9,359 nucleotides of DNA from Planctomycetia bacterium (GTDB lineage: Bacteria; Planctomycetota; Planctomycetia; Pirellulales; UBA1268). Below are positions 1 to 6,153 of this stretch, piece by piece. The position numbers were made by a program, and so were the translations under genes. The notes under the pieces were generated by a model. The model worked only from the letters and a program-made list of their open reading frames with translations, did not search any database and was not told the origin of the DNA. Position 1 is the first letter of the stretch; every line of letters begins with the position of its first letter. The DNA lies in the NCBI GenBank assembly GCA_010027105.1, contig RGVT01000079.1, positions 1 through 9,359 of the forward strand. The letters run 5' to 3'.

Positions 1-221
1 TCCACAATCAGGATACGCATCCCTTCGAGTTCGCCCAGCCCAGCAGGCTCCTGCAGAGGCACAGTGGTTACCGGAATTTCACGTGGCAACGCGCGCGGAA
101 CCCGGATAGAAAACCGGGTACCGCATCCGAGATTGGAACGCAATGACACGGAGTGGCCCAACAGCTTGGCTGTCCGCTCCACGATGTTCAGCCCCAATCC
201 AAGCCCTTGCGTGCGGTCCCG
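1..221 (-). pseudogene. 3' fragment of a hybrid sensor histidine kinase (HATPase G2 box followed by start of receiver domain)
   Basis: Read on the minus strand from about 221 down to 1, one frame gives the end of a histidine-kinase ATPase domain. It has the G2 box GLGLGLNIVERTAKLLGH, then an SLRSNLGCGTRFSIRVP-type final strand, a Pro-rich linker, and LEGMRILIV at the window edge, which is how a response-regulator receiver domain begins. In hybrid kinases with this order, the receiver accepts phosphate from the kinase histidine. The RDRxxGLGLGL pattern is typical of this kinase class. Upstream of about position 221 the frame stays open but shows no N box, G1 box or phospho-accepting His region, and that DNA is occupied by the lipoprotein gene on the other strand. 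About a third of the codons end in A or T, unlike the neighbours. I infer a 5'-truncated, probably acquired remnant. A contig misjoin is the main alternative. Confidence 0.75.
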
Positions 222-264
222 CCCGGAGGGCGTGGCCAGCGGACGGCTGCGGAGCTCTCCAGCG

Positions 265-891
265 ATGACCGCCACGAACCCCCTCCCCCGCTCCCTCGGA
301 GCCCGCGTCTGGACGCTCTGGGGGCTGTGCTTCGCCTGCGGCCTGGCACTGCTCGTGGCCCTCGGCACCGGCTGCTCCGGCAGCGGCGCCGGCGGCGACG
401 CGGCGCTCGGGGAGGCCAAGGCCGCGCTCGCGCGGTTTCTCGACGCGGTGCGGCGGGGCGATGAGACCGCCGCCGCCGGCATGCTCAGTCAGACGGCCCG
501 CACGAAAACGCAGGAATTGGGGATTTCGGTGGCTCCCCCGGTGAATTCGACGGCCACCTGCACCGTCGGCGACGCGGAACTGGTCGGCGACACCGGTGCT
601 CTGGCGCACGTGGGCACGGTGTGGAGCGACACCGGGGCCGACGGCCTGCAGACGTCCGAGAGCGTGCTCTGGGCGCTGCGCCGCGACCCCGAGGGCTGGC
701 GGGTGGTGGGGATGGCGATGAACGTGTTCGACGACCTCCCGCCGCTGCTCCTCAACTTCGAGGATCCGGAAGACATGCTCGCCAAGCAGGAACTGGTGGC
801 GGCCGAGTTGCGCAAGCGGTCACTCGAGGCCGCGGCAAAGTCCGAATCCGAGAGCCGGACCGCGCGGGGCGACACGCCCGCCGTGCGCTGA
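265..891 (+). CDS. putative lipoprotein, possible NTF2-like domain
   Basis: The product is about 208 aa and I recognise no named family. The ATG at 265 is chosen because it gives a proper export signal: Arg9 and Arg14, then a hydrophobic stretch from about residue 15 to 33 ending LGTGC with Cys37 as the likely lipidated residue. The lipobox is imperfect (Gly at -3). GGAG at 251-254 lies 10 nt upstream. The open frame extends further 5', but that part is antisense to the kinase fragment and is not protein-like. The mature part begins with a helix of the form FLDAVRRGDETAAAGML and later has LWALRRDPEGWRVVGM. That helix followed by a W-containing strand recalls NTF2-like/DUF4878-type lipoproteins, which is an inference from pattern only. 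The C-terminus, after about residue 170, is charged and probably disordered. It likely sits on the periplasmic face of a membrane. No strong promoter or terminator is visible. Confidence 0.72.
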   Translation: MTATNPLPRSLGARVWTLWGLCFACGLALLVALGTGCSGSGAGGDAALGEAKAALARFLDAVRRGDETAAAGMLSQTARTKTQELGISVAPPVNSTATCTVGDAELVGDTGALAHVGTVWSDTGADGLQTSESVLWALRRDPEGWRVVGMAMNVFDDLPPLLLNFEDPEDMLAKQELVAAELRKRSLEAAAKSESESRTARGDTPAVR

Positions 892-988
892 TCGCTCTGG
901 GACGAGCCCCCGCGGGATGCGACGTTTCCCCGGCGATTCGAGGGAAAAATCCGCTTTTTTGGGCGTCAGGGGCGGTTTCTGGCGGTCC

Positions 989-1016
989 TTGACAGGCAGC
1001 CCGTCTGGATTAGCCT
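989..1016 (+). promoter_or_regulatory. candidate sigma-70 promoter for the His/Cys-rich protein gene
   Basis: A perfect TTGACA -35 box lies at 989-994. After 16 nt comes TAGCCT at 1011-1016, a weak -10 that keeps the T1, A2 and T6 positions. Transcription would start near 1023 and give a leader of about 120 nt before the ATG at 1146. It is the best sigma-70-like site I noticed and it lies in a locally AT-richer patch between genes. The poor -10 match is the main doubt. Confidence 0.5.
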
Positions 1017-1145
1017 AACTATCCAGTTTGCCCGAACGGCTCACTTTTCCCATTCGTCATAGAGCACCAAGCAGTGACGGGGGGGTACGTGCAACCGGTC
1101 GGGAGTCCTTCGTATTTGCTCGGATTCCCACTCTGGAGATTTGTG

Positions 1146-1487
1146 ATGAAGCGCTTTCTCGGATGTGCGTTCGCGATGTTCCTCGCCCTCGTGGCGATCG
1201 CCCTCGTCGGCGGTGACTCCGGTGCCGTCGCAGGCCACGGCTGCCACGGCCGCCACCACCACCGCCACAAGTGCCACGGCGGTCTGCTCGCCCGCCTCCA
1301 CGCCAAGCACGCCAAGTGCCACGGCGAAGAGGCCCCCGCGTGCGACAGCTGCGGTGAAGCGGCCGGCGAGTGCGCCGGCTGTGCCGAAGGTGGTTGTGCC
1401 GGCGGCGCCTGCGGTGGCGAGGCTGTGATCTCGTCGGGCACGCCGACCCCGGCCGCCGCTCCGGCTGCCCCGGCTTCGGGCACCTGA
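1146..1487 (+). CDS. small secreted His/Cys-rich protein, possible metal binder
   Basis: The product is 113 aa. The ATG at 1146 is chosen because GGAG at 1135-1138 sits 7 nt upstream and the translation starts with a classic signal peptide (MKRFLG, then a hydrophobic core, likely cut after AVA at residue 29). An in-frame start further upstream would spoil this. The mature protein has a His-rich first part (ten His within about 30 residues, including HHH and three CH pairs), then a Cys-rich part with CDSC and CAGC pairs and Gly/Ala spacers, and ends in a Pro/Ala tail. It has nine Cys after the signal. I do not recognise a family. The composition suggests periplasmic or cell-surface metal binding or disulfide cross-linking, which is inference from composition alone. 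It stands as its own transcription unit between a TTGACA promoter and an intrinsic terminator. Small proteins of this style are common in planctomycetes. Confidence 0.78.
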   Translation: MKRFLGCAFAMFLALVAIALVGGDSGAVAGHGCHGRHHHRHKCHGGLLARLHAKHAKCHGEEAPACDSCGEAAGECAGCAEGGCAGGACGGEAVISSGTPTPAAAPAAPASGT

Positions 1488-1494
1488 GCCTGCC

Positions 1495-1528
1495 CTCTCC
1501 GCCGGCCTTTCGGCTTGGCTGGGGAGAG
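1495..1528 (+). other. stem-loop in the 3' untranslated region ahead of the terminator
   Basis: CTCTCC at 1495-1500 can pair with GGAGAG at 1523-1528. Inside it, GCC at 1501-1503 pairs with GGC at 1517-1519, and GCC at 1505-1507 pairs with GGC at 1512-1514 around a TTTC loop. It has no T run of its own and lies just before the main terminator, so it probably shapes or protects the 3' end of the mRNA. Confidence 0.45.
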
Positions 1529-1541
1529 CATAAGTGACGAC

Positions 1542-1577
1542 GCCCGGGCCTCTCGTCAGGGAGGCCCGGGCTTTTTT
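1542..1577 (+). terminator. Rho-independent terminator of the His/Cys-rich protein gene
   Basis: An 11-bp perfect stem is formed by GCCCGGGCCTC at 1542-1552 and its complement at 1561-1571, with an 8-nt loop, followed directly by six T at 1572-1577. It acts on the plus strand only. Read from the minus strand no T run follows the stem, so it does not obviously terminate the AsmA-like gene that ends 29 bp away. Confidence 0.93.
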
Positions 1578-1605
1578 ATTTCCCTCCGCTTCGGCAAGCG
1601 GGCCG

Positions 1606-3180
1606 TCAGCGGCCGCCGGCCGATTCCGGTTCGGCCGCGGGAGGCTGGGCGAGACGCCGCAGCAGGCGGCCTCCGCGCCGCTCCCCAGCCGGCTCGCCTG
1701 CGGGTGGCGCGCCGGCGTCGGCCGCCGCCCGTGCAGCCCGGCGCCTGGCCACCTCGTCGAGCAGGCCGCCCACGAGGTCGATGATCTCCCCGGCGGTCGG
1801 GCTCCCATTGCCGCCGTCTGGCTTGGCTCCCGCGCCATCGGGCTTGGACACGGCGCCATCGGGCTTGGACACGGCGCCATCGGGCTTGGACACGGCGCCA
1901 TTGGGCTTGTCGGCCGGTGGTCGCCGTGGCTGCCCGGGCGCGTCCCGCTCCCGCAGCCGGTCGACGAGGTCGGCGACGGTGTCGCCCACGGCCGCCCGGA
2001 TCGAGCCGTCGAAATTCACCTCCGGCTTCCCGAGCACTCCCCCGACGCCGATCGAGATCGACTTCCCCGCCAGCGCCGCCAGCAGCGGCCGGTCGGCCGG
2101 CAGGTCGGTCGGCAGCGGAAGTTCGAACTTCAGATCGAGGGTCTTGTCGTCGAGCCCCACCGACCCGCTCGAGCGGATGTCGAGCCGCTGGCCGGGCGTC
2201 GCCAGCGGGAGGCCGAACTCGAGCCCCTCGTGCCACACCCGCCGGTCGGCGAGCCGGAACCTCACCTCCGAGTCGTCCGCCACGCGGATCGACCGGGGAG
2301 GCTGCAGCCGGCCGGGTATCGCTCCCAGCATGCCGGCCACGAGCGGCCCCGGCCCCATGTCGACCTCGTGCATCACGAGCGCACCGGCCAGCCGCGCCTC
2401 CTCCGGTGCGCCCACCGGGAACGTGGCCCCGTCGAGCCGCAGCGAAAACCGCCCGCTGGTGCGCGTGGCGTCGGCGAGCACGGGGGCGATGTAGGCGAGC
2501 ACGCCCTGCGCCACGTTCGCCTCGAGCTTCGCCTCGCGGAGCAGCTGCACCCCGTCGATCGTCCACGCGCTCGCGCGGCCGTCGGGCGTGGGCCCGAGCG
2601 TCGCGCTCACGTCGGTCGGATCGCTGACCCACGGCTCCGGGGCCCACGGGCCGGCGACCGTCGCCACCGCGTCGTCGATCTCCAGGCGCATGCGCAGCGG
2701 GCTCGAGCGTGGCCCGCGCGCGGAGTCGCGGGGCCGGCGCGACGAATCGGCCGGGGCGACGAGGCCGGTGAGGTTCGACGTGCGGTCGGCCGCGAAGACG
2801 AGATCGGCCTCGAGCCCGGTGACCCGCAGCCGCCCCAGGTCGCCGCGCGAGAGCAGCAGCGCCGCCAGCCCGTGGCTGCCCTCGATCCGCCCGATCGAGA
2901 GCGGCGGCCGGGCGCCGCTCCGGGGCACGACCCGCACGTCTTCGATCACGATCGGCCCCAGCCAGCCGACCCGCGCGCGGCCGATCGTGACGTCGGCCTC
3001 GAGGTGGGGCGCGGTCCGGGCCACGAGCCGCGCGAGGCGGGCGGGGTCGGAGCAGAGCCACGGCACGATCGCGGCCACGGCCGCCACGGCGGCGAGGACC
3101 ACGCCACCCACGATGGCGAGCGGAAGACGGAGGCGCGGCCCGCCTGCGGCGGCGGGTGCCTCGGAGGAACGCGCGGGCAT
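1606..3180 (-). CDS. AsmA/TamB-like envelope protein with C-terminal KPDG repeats
   Basis: The product is about 524 aa. The ATG at 3180 is preferred over the GTG at 3189 because GAGGAG (3189-3194 on the opposite strand) lies 8 nt ahead of it and would overlap the GTG. Residues about 19-41 form one membrane segment (LPLAIVGGVVLAAVAAVAAI) after a short basic N-terminus. A long beta-rich region with repeated short strands follows (VTIGRARVGWLGPIVIEDVRV, LEIDDAVATV, FSLRLDGATF, LDLKFELPLP, ISIGVGGVLGKPEVNF). The GxLxxPxV(N)F closing motif and the strand pattern are typical of AsmA/TamB-like proteins, which span the periplasm and are linked to lipid transport or outer-membrane assembly. Residues about 424-457 hold five copies of a seven-residue KPDGAVS-like unit, then a short helix and an Arg/Ala/Pro-rich tail. 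The family call rests on pattern only. The gene is divergent from the tRNA gene. Confidence 0.65.
   Translation of the reverse strand: MPARSSEAPAAAGGPRLRLPLAIVGGVVLAAVAAVAAIVPWLCSDPARLARLVARTAPHLEADVTIGRARVGWLGPIVIEDVRVVPRSGARPPLSIGRIEGSHGLAALLLSRGDLGRLRVTGLEADLVFAADRTSNLTGLVAPADSSRRPRDSARGPRSSPLRMRLEIDDAVATVAGPWAPEPWVSDPTDVSATLGPTPDGRASAWTIDGVQLLREAKLEANVAQGVLAYIAPVLADATRTSGRFSLRLDGATFPVGAPEEARLAGALVMHEVDMGPGPLVAGMLGAIPGRLQPPRSIRVADDSEVRFRLADRRVWHEGLEFGLPLATPGQRLDIRSSGSVGLDDKTLDLKFELPLPTDLPADRPLLAALAGKSISIGVGGVLGKPEVNFDGSIRAAVGDTVADLVDRLRERDAPGQPRRPPADKPNGAVSKPDGAVSKPDGAVSKPDGAGAKPDGGNGSPTAGEIIDLVGGLLDEVARRRAARAAADAGAPPAGEPAGERRGGRLLRRLAQPPAAEPESAGGR
1811..1910 (-). repeat. 21-bp tandem repeat encoding KPDGAVS units
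   Basis: A 21-bp unit (for example starting at 1837, 1858, 1879) is repeated. Three copies are identical or nearly so, the copy at 1900 changes one base so that Asp becomes Asn, and a decayed copy lies at 1811-1830. It is in frame inside the AsmA-like gene and should change length by slippage without breaking the frame. Confidence 0.9.
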
Positions 3181-3314
3181 GCGAATCACTCCTCGAAGGG
3201 GGGGGTTGTGAGGCGGGGCGACCCGTCATCGTACCGCCCGGCCGCCGGCGGGGCCCGCCGACCCGCTGCGGCGGGGATGAAGTGGCGGAGAATTGTGGTA
3301 CGTTCACACGCGTC

Positions 3315-3387
3315 GCGGGCGTAGCTCAGTTGGTAGAGCGCTAGCTTCCCAAGCTGGATGTCGAGGGTTCGAGTCCCTTCGCCCGCT
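3315..3387 (+). tRNA. tRNA-Gly, anticodon CCC
   Basis: A complete cloverleaf is visible. The acceptor stem is GCGGGCG at 3315-3321 with CGCCCGC at 3380-3386. The D stem is GCTC/GAGC (3324-3327 and 3336-3339), the anticodon stem CTAGC/GCTGG (3341-3345 and 3353-3357), and the T stem GAGGG/CCCTT around TTCGAGT. The seven-base anticodon loop TTCCCAA puts CCC at 3348-3350, which reads the Gly codon GGG. The discriminator base is T3387 and CCA is not encoded, so it must be added by a nucleotidyltransferase. A weak extended -10 (TG at 3296-3297, TACGTT at 3299-3304) lies just upstream, and a T-rich stretch follows the gene. It is a single gene, not part of an array. Confidence 0.96.
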
Positions 3388-3505
3388 TTGCTTTTCCTGC
3401 CGGAATCACGCCACACCAGGCGAATTCGTCGGCTTCTGCCCGCCGGAGTGGCGCGGGCTTCCGGGTGCTTCATGCGCCCGGCGAGCCTGGGCAAACTTGA
3501 GCCGA

Positions 3506-3583
3506 TTCCGGAAGAAAAAACTTCCAACTCATCAAGTTTCCGGTCCCGGGTGACGATTGTACCGGCAACGTCGGAAGTTCCGA
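3506..3583 (+). promoter_or_regulatory. cluster of TTCC/GGAA dyads upstream of the porin gene, possible operator region
   Basis: The space between the tRNA and the porin gene (about 290 nt) holds no gene. It contains TTCCGGAA at 3506-3513 (perfect palindrome), AACTTCC at 3519-3525, and TCGGAAGTTCCGA at 3571-3583 (palindrome around a central G). AACTTCC is also an inverted match to GGAAGTT at 3573-3579. In addition CGATTGTxCxGGC occurs twice, at 3554-3566 and 3581-3593. Such symmetry is what a dimeric regulator would bind, but no -35/-10 pair stands out. Confidence 0.35.
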
Positions 3584-3677
3584 TTGTGCAGGCTGGCAAG
3601 GTCGCGTCGAGTTTGCGGCCTGCACTTTGGGATCCGCCGACGGACACACCCCCGACCCCGGACACGAGGACGACACC

Positions 3678-5426
3678 GTGAACCGCAGCATCGTGCGACT
3701 CGCGGCCGGCCTGGCGATCGCCCTGGCCAGCCTGACTGCCGCCGCTCTCGATCCCGGTGGCTCGTCGATCGCCGGCGTCGCCACCGCCACGTTCGAGCCC
3801 CTGCCGCTGATCCGTTTCCAGTCGCCGGAGGATCCCGCCGAAGGCGACTCCGAGCAGACGGAAGACGAGAAGCTCTCCCAGGGAGAATCCGCGCTCACCG
3901 ACGACGCCCTCACCGGCCGCGCCGGTCCGGAAGCCCCCGAAGGCCGGACGCTCACGGAGGAAGGGGTCCAGGACCGGGGCGAGACGGAGGAGGAGGAGCT
4001 CACCCAGGGGGAGTCGTCCCTCACCGACGACGCCCTCACCGTGGGCGCCGACGTCAAGATGCTTCCGGAGTGGAACAACGGTCTCGAGCTGTTTTCCACC
4101 AACCGTGAGTTCCGCCTGCACATCGGCGGCCGCCTGCAATACGACACCACGTCGTTCACGGCCGGGCCCGGCCCGAACCTTCCGTCCAACAACGGCGGCG
4201 TCAACCCGCGGCTGGCCGGCGCGACCAATGCCCGCCGCGGCCGCCTCCGCATCGACGGGCAGATGTACGAGACCTTCGAGTTTCTCAACGAGTGGGAGTT
4301 CGTGCAGGAGCAGTATCTGTTCACCCAGCAGCAGAACATCTCCGACACCGCGGACGGGCCGCTCCCGGCTCCGACGGAGTGCTGGTTCGGCATCACGAAG
4401 CTGCCCTGGATCGGCAACGTCCGCGTCGGCAACCAGAACACGCTCACCGGCCTCGAGCACATCACGAGCGACCGGTTCACCAACTTCATGGAGCGGTCGT
4501 ACCTCGCCGACGCCTTCACGATGCCCTTCAACAACGCCTACGCGCCCGGCATCGAGATCTTCAACAACGCCCTGGAGAACGACCGGATGTGGTGGGGCTT
4601 CGGGGCCTTCAAGAACATCTACGACATCTACGGCTTCTCGAACACGGCCGCCGCCAACTCCCTCCAGGGTCGCGTCACCGGCCTGTTGATCGACGAGCCG
4701 GAGCGCAACCGCTGGATGCACGTCGGCTTCTGCGTGGACTGGTCGCAGTCGGCCAATCCGATCGTCGCCACCAATGCGGCCGGTGCGGTGACCGAGCAGG
4801 GCGGCCTCCGCTACCGGGTTCGGAACAACATCCGCAACGGCGCACCCGGTTCCTTCAACTCGATCCTCGCCGACACGGGCATCATCAACGCCGACTACAC
4901 CACGCTGCTGACGGCCGAGTACGCCGCCAACTTCGGCCCGCTCTCGATGCAGGCCGAGTGGACCTGCAACATCGTCCCCAAGGTGCGGACGGCCCTCACG
5001 CCCAACGGCACCTACGGCAGCCAGCCCGTGAACACCGTGATCAGCAACCTCTTCTACCAGGGCGCCTACTGCGAGGTGATGTACGCCCTCACGGGCGAGG
5101 GGCGGGCCTACAACAAGCGGCTGGCGGTGCTCGACCGCTTCGTCCCGCGCAGCAACTTCCACGTCGTGAAGGGAAAGAAGCGGATCCTCTCGAGCCCCGG
5201 TGCCTGGCAGGTCGGGGCCCGCTACGACTGGGTGAACCTCAACGACAAGGGCCTCAACGGCGGCATGCTCAACGGCATGACGCTCGGGCTCAACTGGATC
5301 CTCAACCCCAACGCCCGCGTGTATTTCAACTACGACTTCTGCTACCGCAACTTCGTCAACATGAACAACGTCAACGGCAGCGGCGGCATCAACGGCTTCG
5401 GCGCCCGCCTCGCCATGGACTACTGA
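3678..5426 (+). CDS. OprP/OprO-type outer-membrane porin (Porin_O_P family) with acidic N-terminal extension
   Basis: The product is about 582 aa. The GTG at 3678 is chosen because GAGGA at 3666-3670 lies 7 nt upstream and the translation then opens with a signal peptide (MNRSIVRLAAGLAIALASLTAAA). Residues about 30-144 form an acidic, low-complexity extension. It contains a duplicated 14-residue block, L(S/T)QGES(A/S)LTDDALT, at 66-79 and 108-121. From residue 145 (FRLHIGGRLQYDTTSF) the barrel begins, with the family's NARRGRLRIDGQMYETFEF strand, a VRVGNQNTLTGLEHITS motif, the ERSYLADAF loop, and alternating aromatic strands up to a C-terminal GARLAMDY ending in an aromatic residue, as in barrels inserted by the BAM complex. 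Family members are trimeric anion-selective channels for phosphate or polyphosphate. Planctomycete paralogues are numerous and their substrates mostly unknown. Five Cys in the barrel are unusual for a porin. The Cys-rich protein gene follows 39 nt downstream. Confidence 0.85.
   Translation: MNRSIVRLAAGLAIALASLTAAALDPGGSSIAGVATATFEPLPLIRFQSPEDPAEGDSEQTEDEKLSQGESALTDDALTGRAGPEAPEGRTLTEEGVQDRGETEEEELTQGESSLTDDALTVGADVKMLPEWNNGLELFSTNREFRLHIGGRLQYDTTSFTAGPGPNLPSNNGGVNPRLAGATNARRGRLRIDGQMYETFEFLNEWEFVQEQYLFTQQQNISDTADGPLPAPTECWFGITKLPWIGNVRVGNQNTLTGLEHITSDRFTNFMERSYLADAFTMPFNNAYAPGIEIFNNALENDRMWWGFGAFKNIYDIYGFSNTAAANSLQGRVTGLLIDEPERNRWMHVGFCVDWSQSANPIVATNAAGAVTEQGGLRYRVRNNIRNGAPGSFNSILADTGIINADYTTLLTAEYAANFGPLSMQAEWTCNIVPKVRTALTPNGTYGSQPVNTVISNLFYQGAYCEVMYALTGEGRAYNKRLAVLDRFVPRSNFHVVKGKKRILSSPGAWQVGARYDWVNLNDKGLNGGMLNGMTLGLNWILNPNARVYFNYDFCYRNFVNMNNVNGSGGINGFGARLAMDY
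3873..4040 (+). repeat. 42-nt in-frame direct duplication in the porin gene
   Basis: The blocks at 3873-3914 and 3999-4040 encode the two LTDDALT-containing segments of the porin extension. They are 126 nt (42 codons) apart. The second half of each block is almost identical in DNA, while the first half has synonymous and conservative changes. This suggests an internal duplication that has begun to drift. Confidence 0.85.
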
Positions 5427-5465
5427 ACGTCATCCCCGCCCCCCCGTTCTCCGCAGGACCATGCC

Positions 5466-6098
5466 ATGACCCGTTCCATCACAAGAATCCTCGAGACCTC
5501 CCGTGTGCTGGCGGTGGTCGCCGTCGGCTGGAGCCTGGCGTCGCTCCCACCCGCCCACGCCGCACCACAGGCCGGACCAAATGCCGCTCCGAAGGCGGCA
5601 CCGAAGGCGGCACCGAAGGTGGCTCCGAAGGCGGCGCAAGCGGCACCCGAGCCCGGGCTCACGTTCGGCGACGAGCCGGCCGAATCGCTCCCCGTGCCGG
5701 CCGGCCCCGCCGCCCCGGTCGCGGATGTGGCCGGCGGCTACGTCAGCTGCACCGGCTCGCCGCGGCTGGTGCCGGTGTGCCGCAAGGTGCCGATCAAGAA
5801 GAAGAAGCCCCACGTCGAGTATGGCATGAAGTGCGAACTGGTCTGCGTGCCGGGCTGTGGCTGCCTCGGGCACGGTCGCCACGGCGGCGTCAGCTGCACC
5901 GGGTGCGACGACGGCTGCGGCGACGACGTCCGGGTGCGGGAGAAGCACCTGCTCCTGAAAACGGTCAGCGAGAAGGAGACCGACTCCTACGAATACAAGG
6001 TGGAGTGGGTGTGCGCGGCGTGCGCCGCCGGCCGCGGGTGCTGTGGCTCCAGGCCGCACGGCGGGCCGACGGGGCTGTTGTCGGGGTGGCTGTGGTGA
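5466..6098 (+). CDS. secreted Cys-rich planctomycete-type protein with APK repeat
   Basis: The product is 210 aa. The ATG at 5466 has AGGA at 5455-5458 seven nt upstream. A signal peptide ends at AHA (residue 32). Next comes an Ala/Pro/Lys spacer made of four-residue APKA units (about 41-56), then an acidic Pro-rich linker to about residue 88. The folded part has 13 Cys (95, 105, 123, 127, 131, 133, 144, 147, 151, 183, 186, 192, 193) around CRKVPIKKKK, VEYGMKCELVCVPGCGC, CTGC and YEYKVEWVCAAC. I recall that order, a Lys-rich strand, a KCE-C-VPG block and a closing EWVCxxC, from small exported planctomycete proteins of unknown function. No function is known to me. The Cys could hold metal or form disulfides in the periplasm or cell wall. 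The 39-nt gap behind the porin suggests one operon. Confidence 0.8.
   Translation: MTRSITRILETSRVLAVVAVGWSLASLPPAHAAPQAGPNAAPKAAPKAAPKVAPKAAQAAPEPGLTFGDEPAESLPVPAGPAAPVADVAGGYVSCTGSPRLVPVCRKVPIKKKKPHVEYGMKCELVCVPGCGCLGHGRHGGVSCTGCDDGCGDDVRVREKHLLLKTVSEKETDSYEYKVEWVCAACAAGRGCCGSRPHGGPTGLLSGWLW
5586..5633 (+). repeat. four tandem 12-bp units encoding APKA spacer
   Basis: Units of the form GC(A/T)CCGAAGG(C/T)G start at 5586, 5598, 5610 and 5622. They lie in frame directly after the signal peptide of the Cys-rich protein and encode an Ala/Pro/Lys spacer. Confidence 0.9.
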
Positions 6099-6123
6099 CG
6101 GACCGGGCCGCACTCGACGCCGA

Positions 6124-6153
6124 CCGTGACCGTCGAACCGACGATCGTCACGG
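6124..6153. terminator. strong hairpin between convergent genes, possible bidirectional terminator without T run
   Basis: CCGTGAC at 6124-6130 pairs with GTCACGG at 6147-6153. CGTCG at 6131-6135 pairs with CGACG at 6139-6143 around a three-base AAC loop, leaving a bulge at 6144-6146. This gives 12 bp in total. The stop codon of the minus-strand Pro-rich protein gene (6148-6150) lies inside the stem. No T run follows on either strand, so it is not a classic intrinsic terminator, but its place between two converging genes fits transcript-end formation. Confidence 0.5.

Noticed and set aside
222..330. Upstream continuation of the kinase frame (no stop codon)
   Set aside because: The translation shows no kinase N box or G1 box and is antisense to the lipoprotein signal peptide, so its openness is attributed to GC content.
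925..960. TTTCCC/GGGAAA hairpin followed by TTTTTT as a terminator for the lipoprotein gene
   Set aside because: The stem is only 6 bp with an 11-nt loop, half of its pairs are A-T, and the T run is separated from it by 7 nt. Too weak to call.
3291..3304. Extended -10 element (TGGTACGTT) as the tRNA promoter
   Set aside because: No -35 box at proper distance and the implied start is only a few bases before the mature tRNA, so it is mentioned with the tRNA but not called.
1534..3324. Very long open frames on both strands across the AsmA-like gene
   Set aside because: High GC removes stop codons in several frames. Only the minus frame 1606-3180 has a good ribosome site, a membrane segment and a normal beta-rich composition; the others are Arg/Pro/Gly-rich noise.
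3293..3553. Short frames across the tRNA that look like GRSSVGRAL...GFESLRP
   Set aside because: This is the well-known spurious peptide obtained by translating a tRNA gene.
3186..5162. 658-codon open frame on the minus strand opposite the porin
   Set aside because: It runs through the tRNA gene antisense and lacks any recognisable motif, while the plus strand carries a clear porin. It is a shadow of GC-rich coding DNA.
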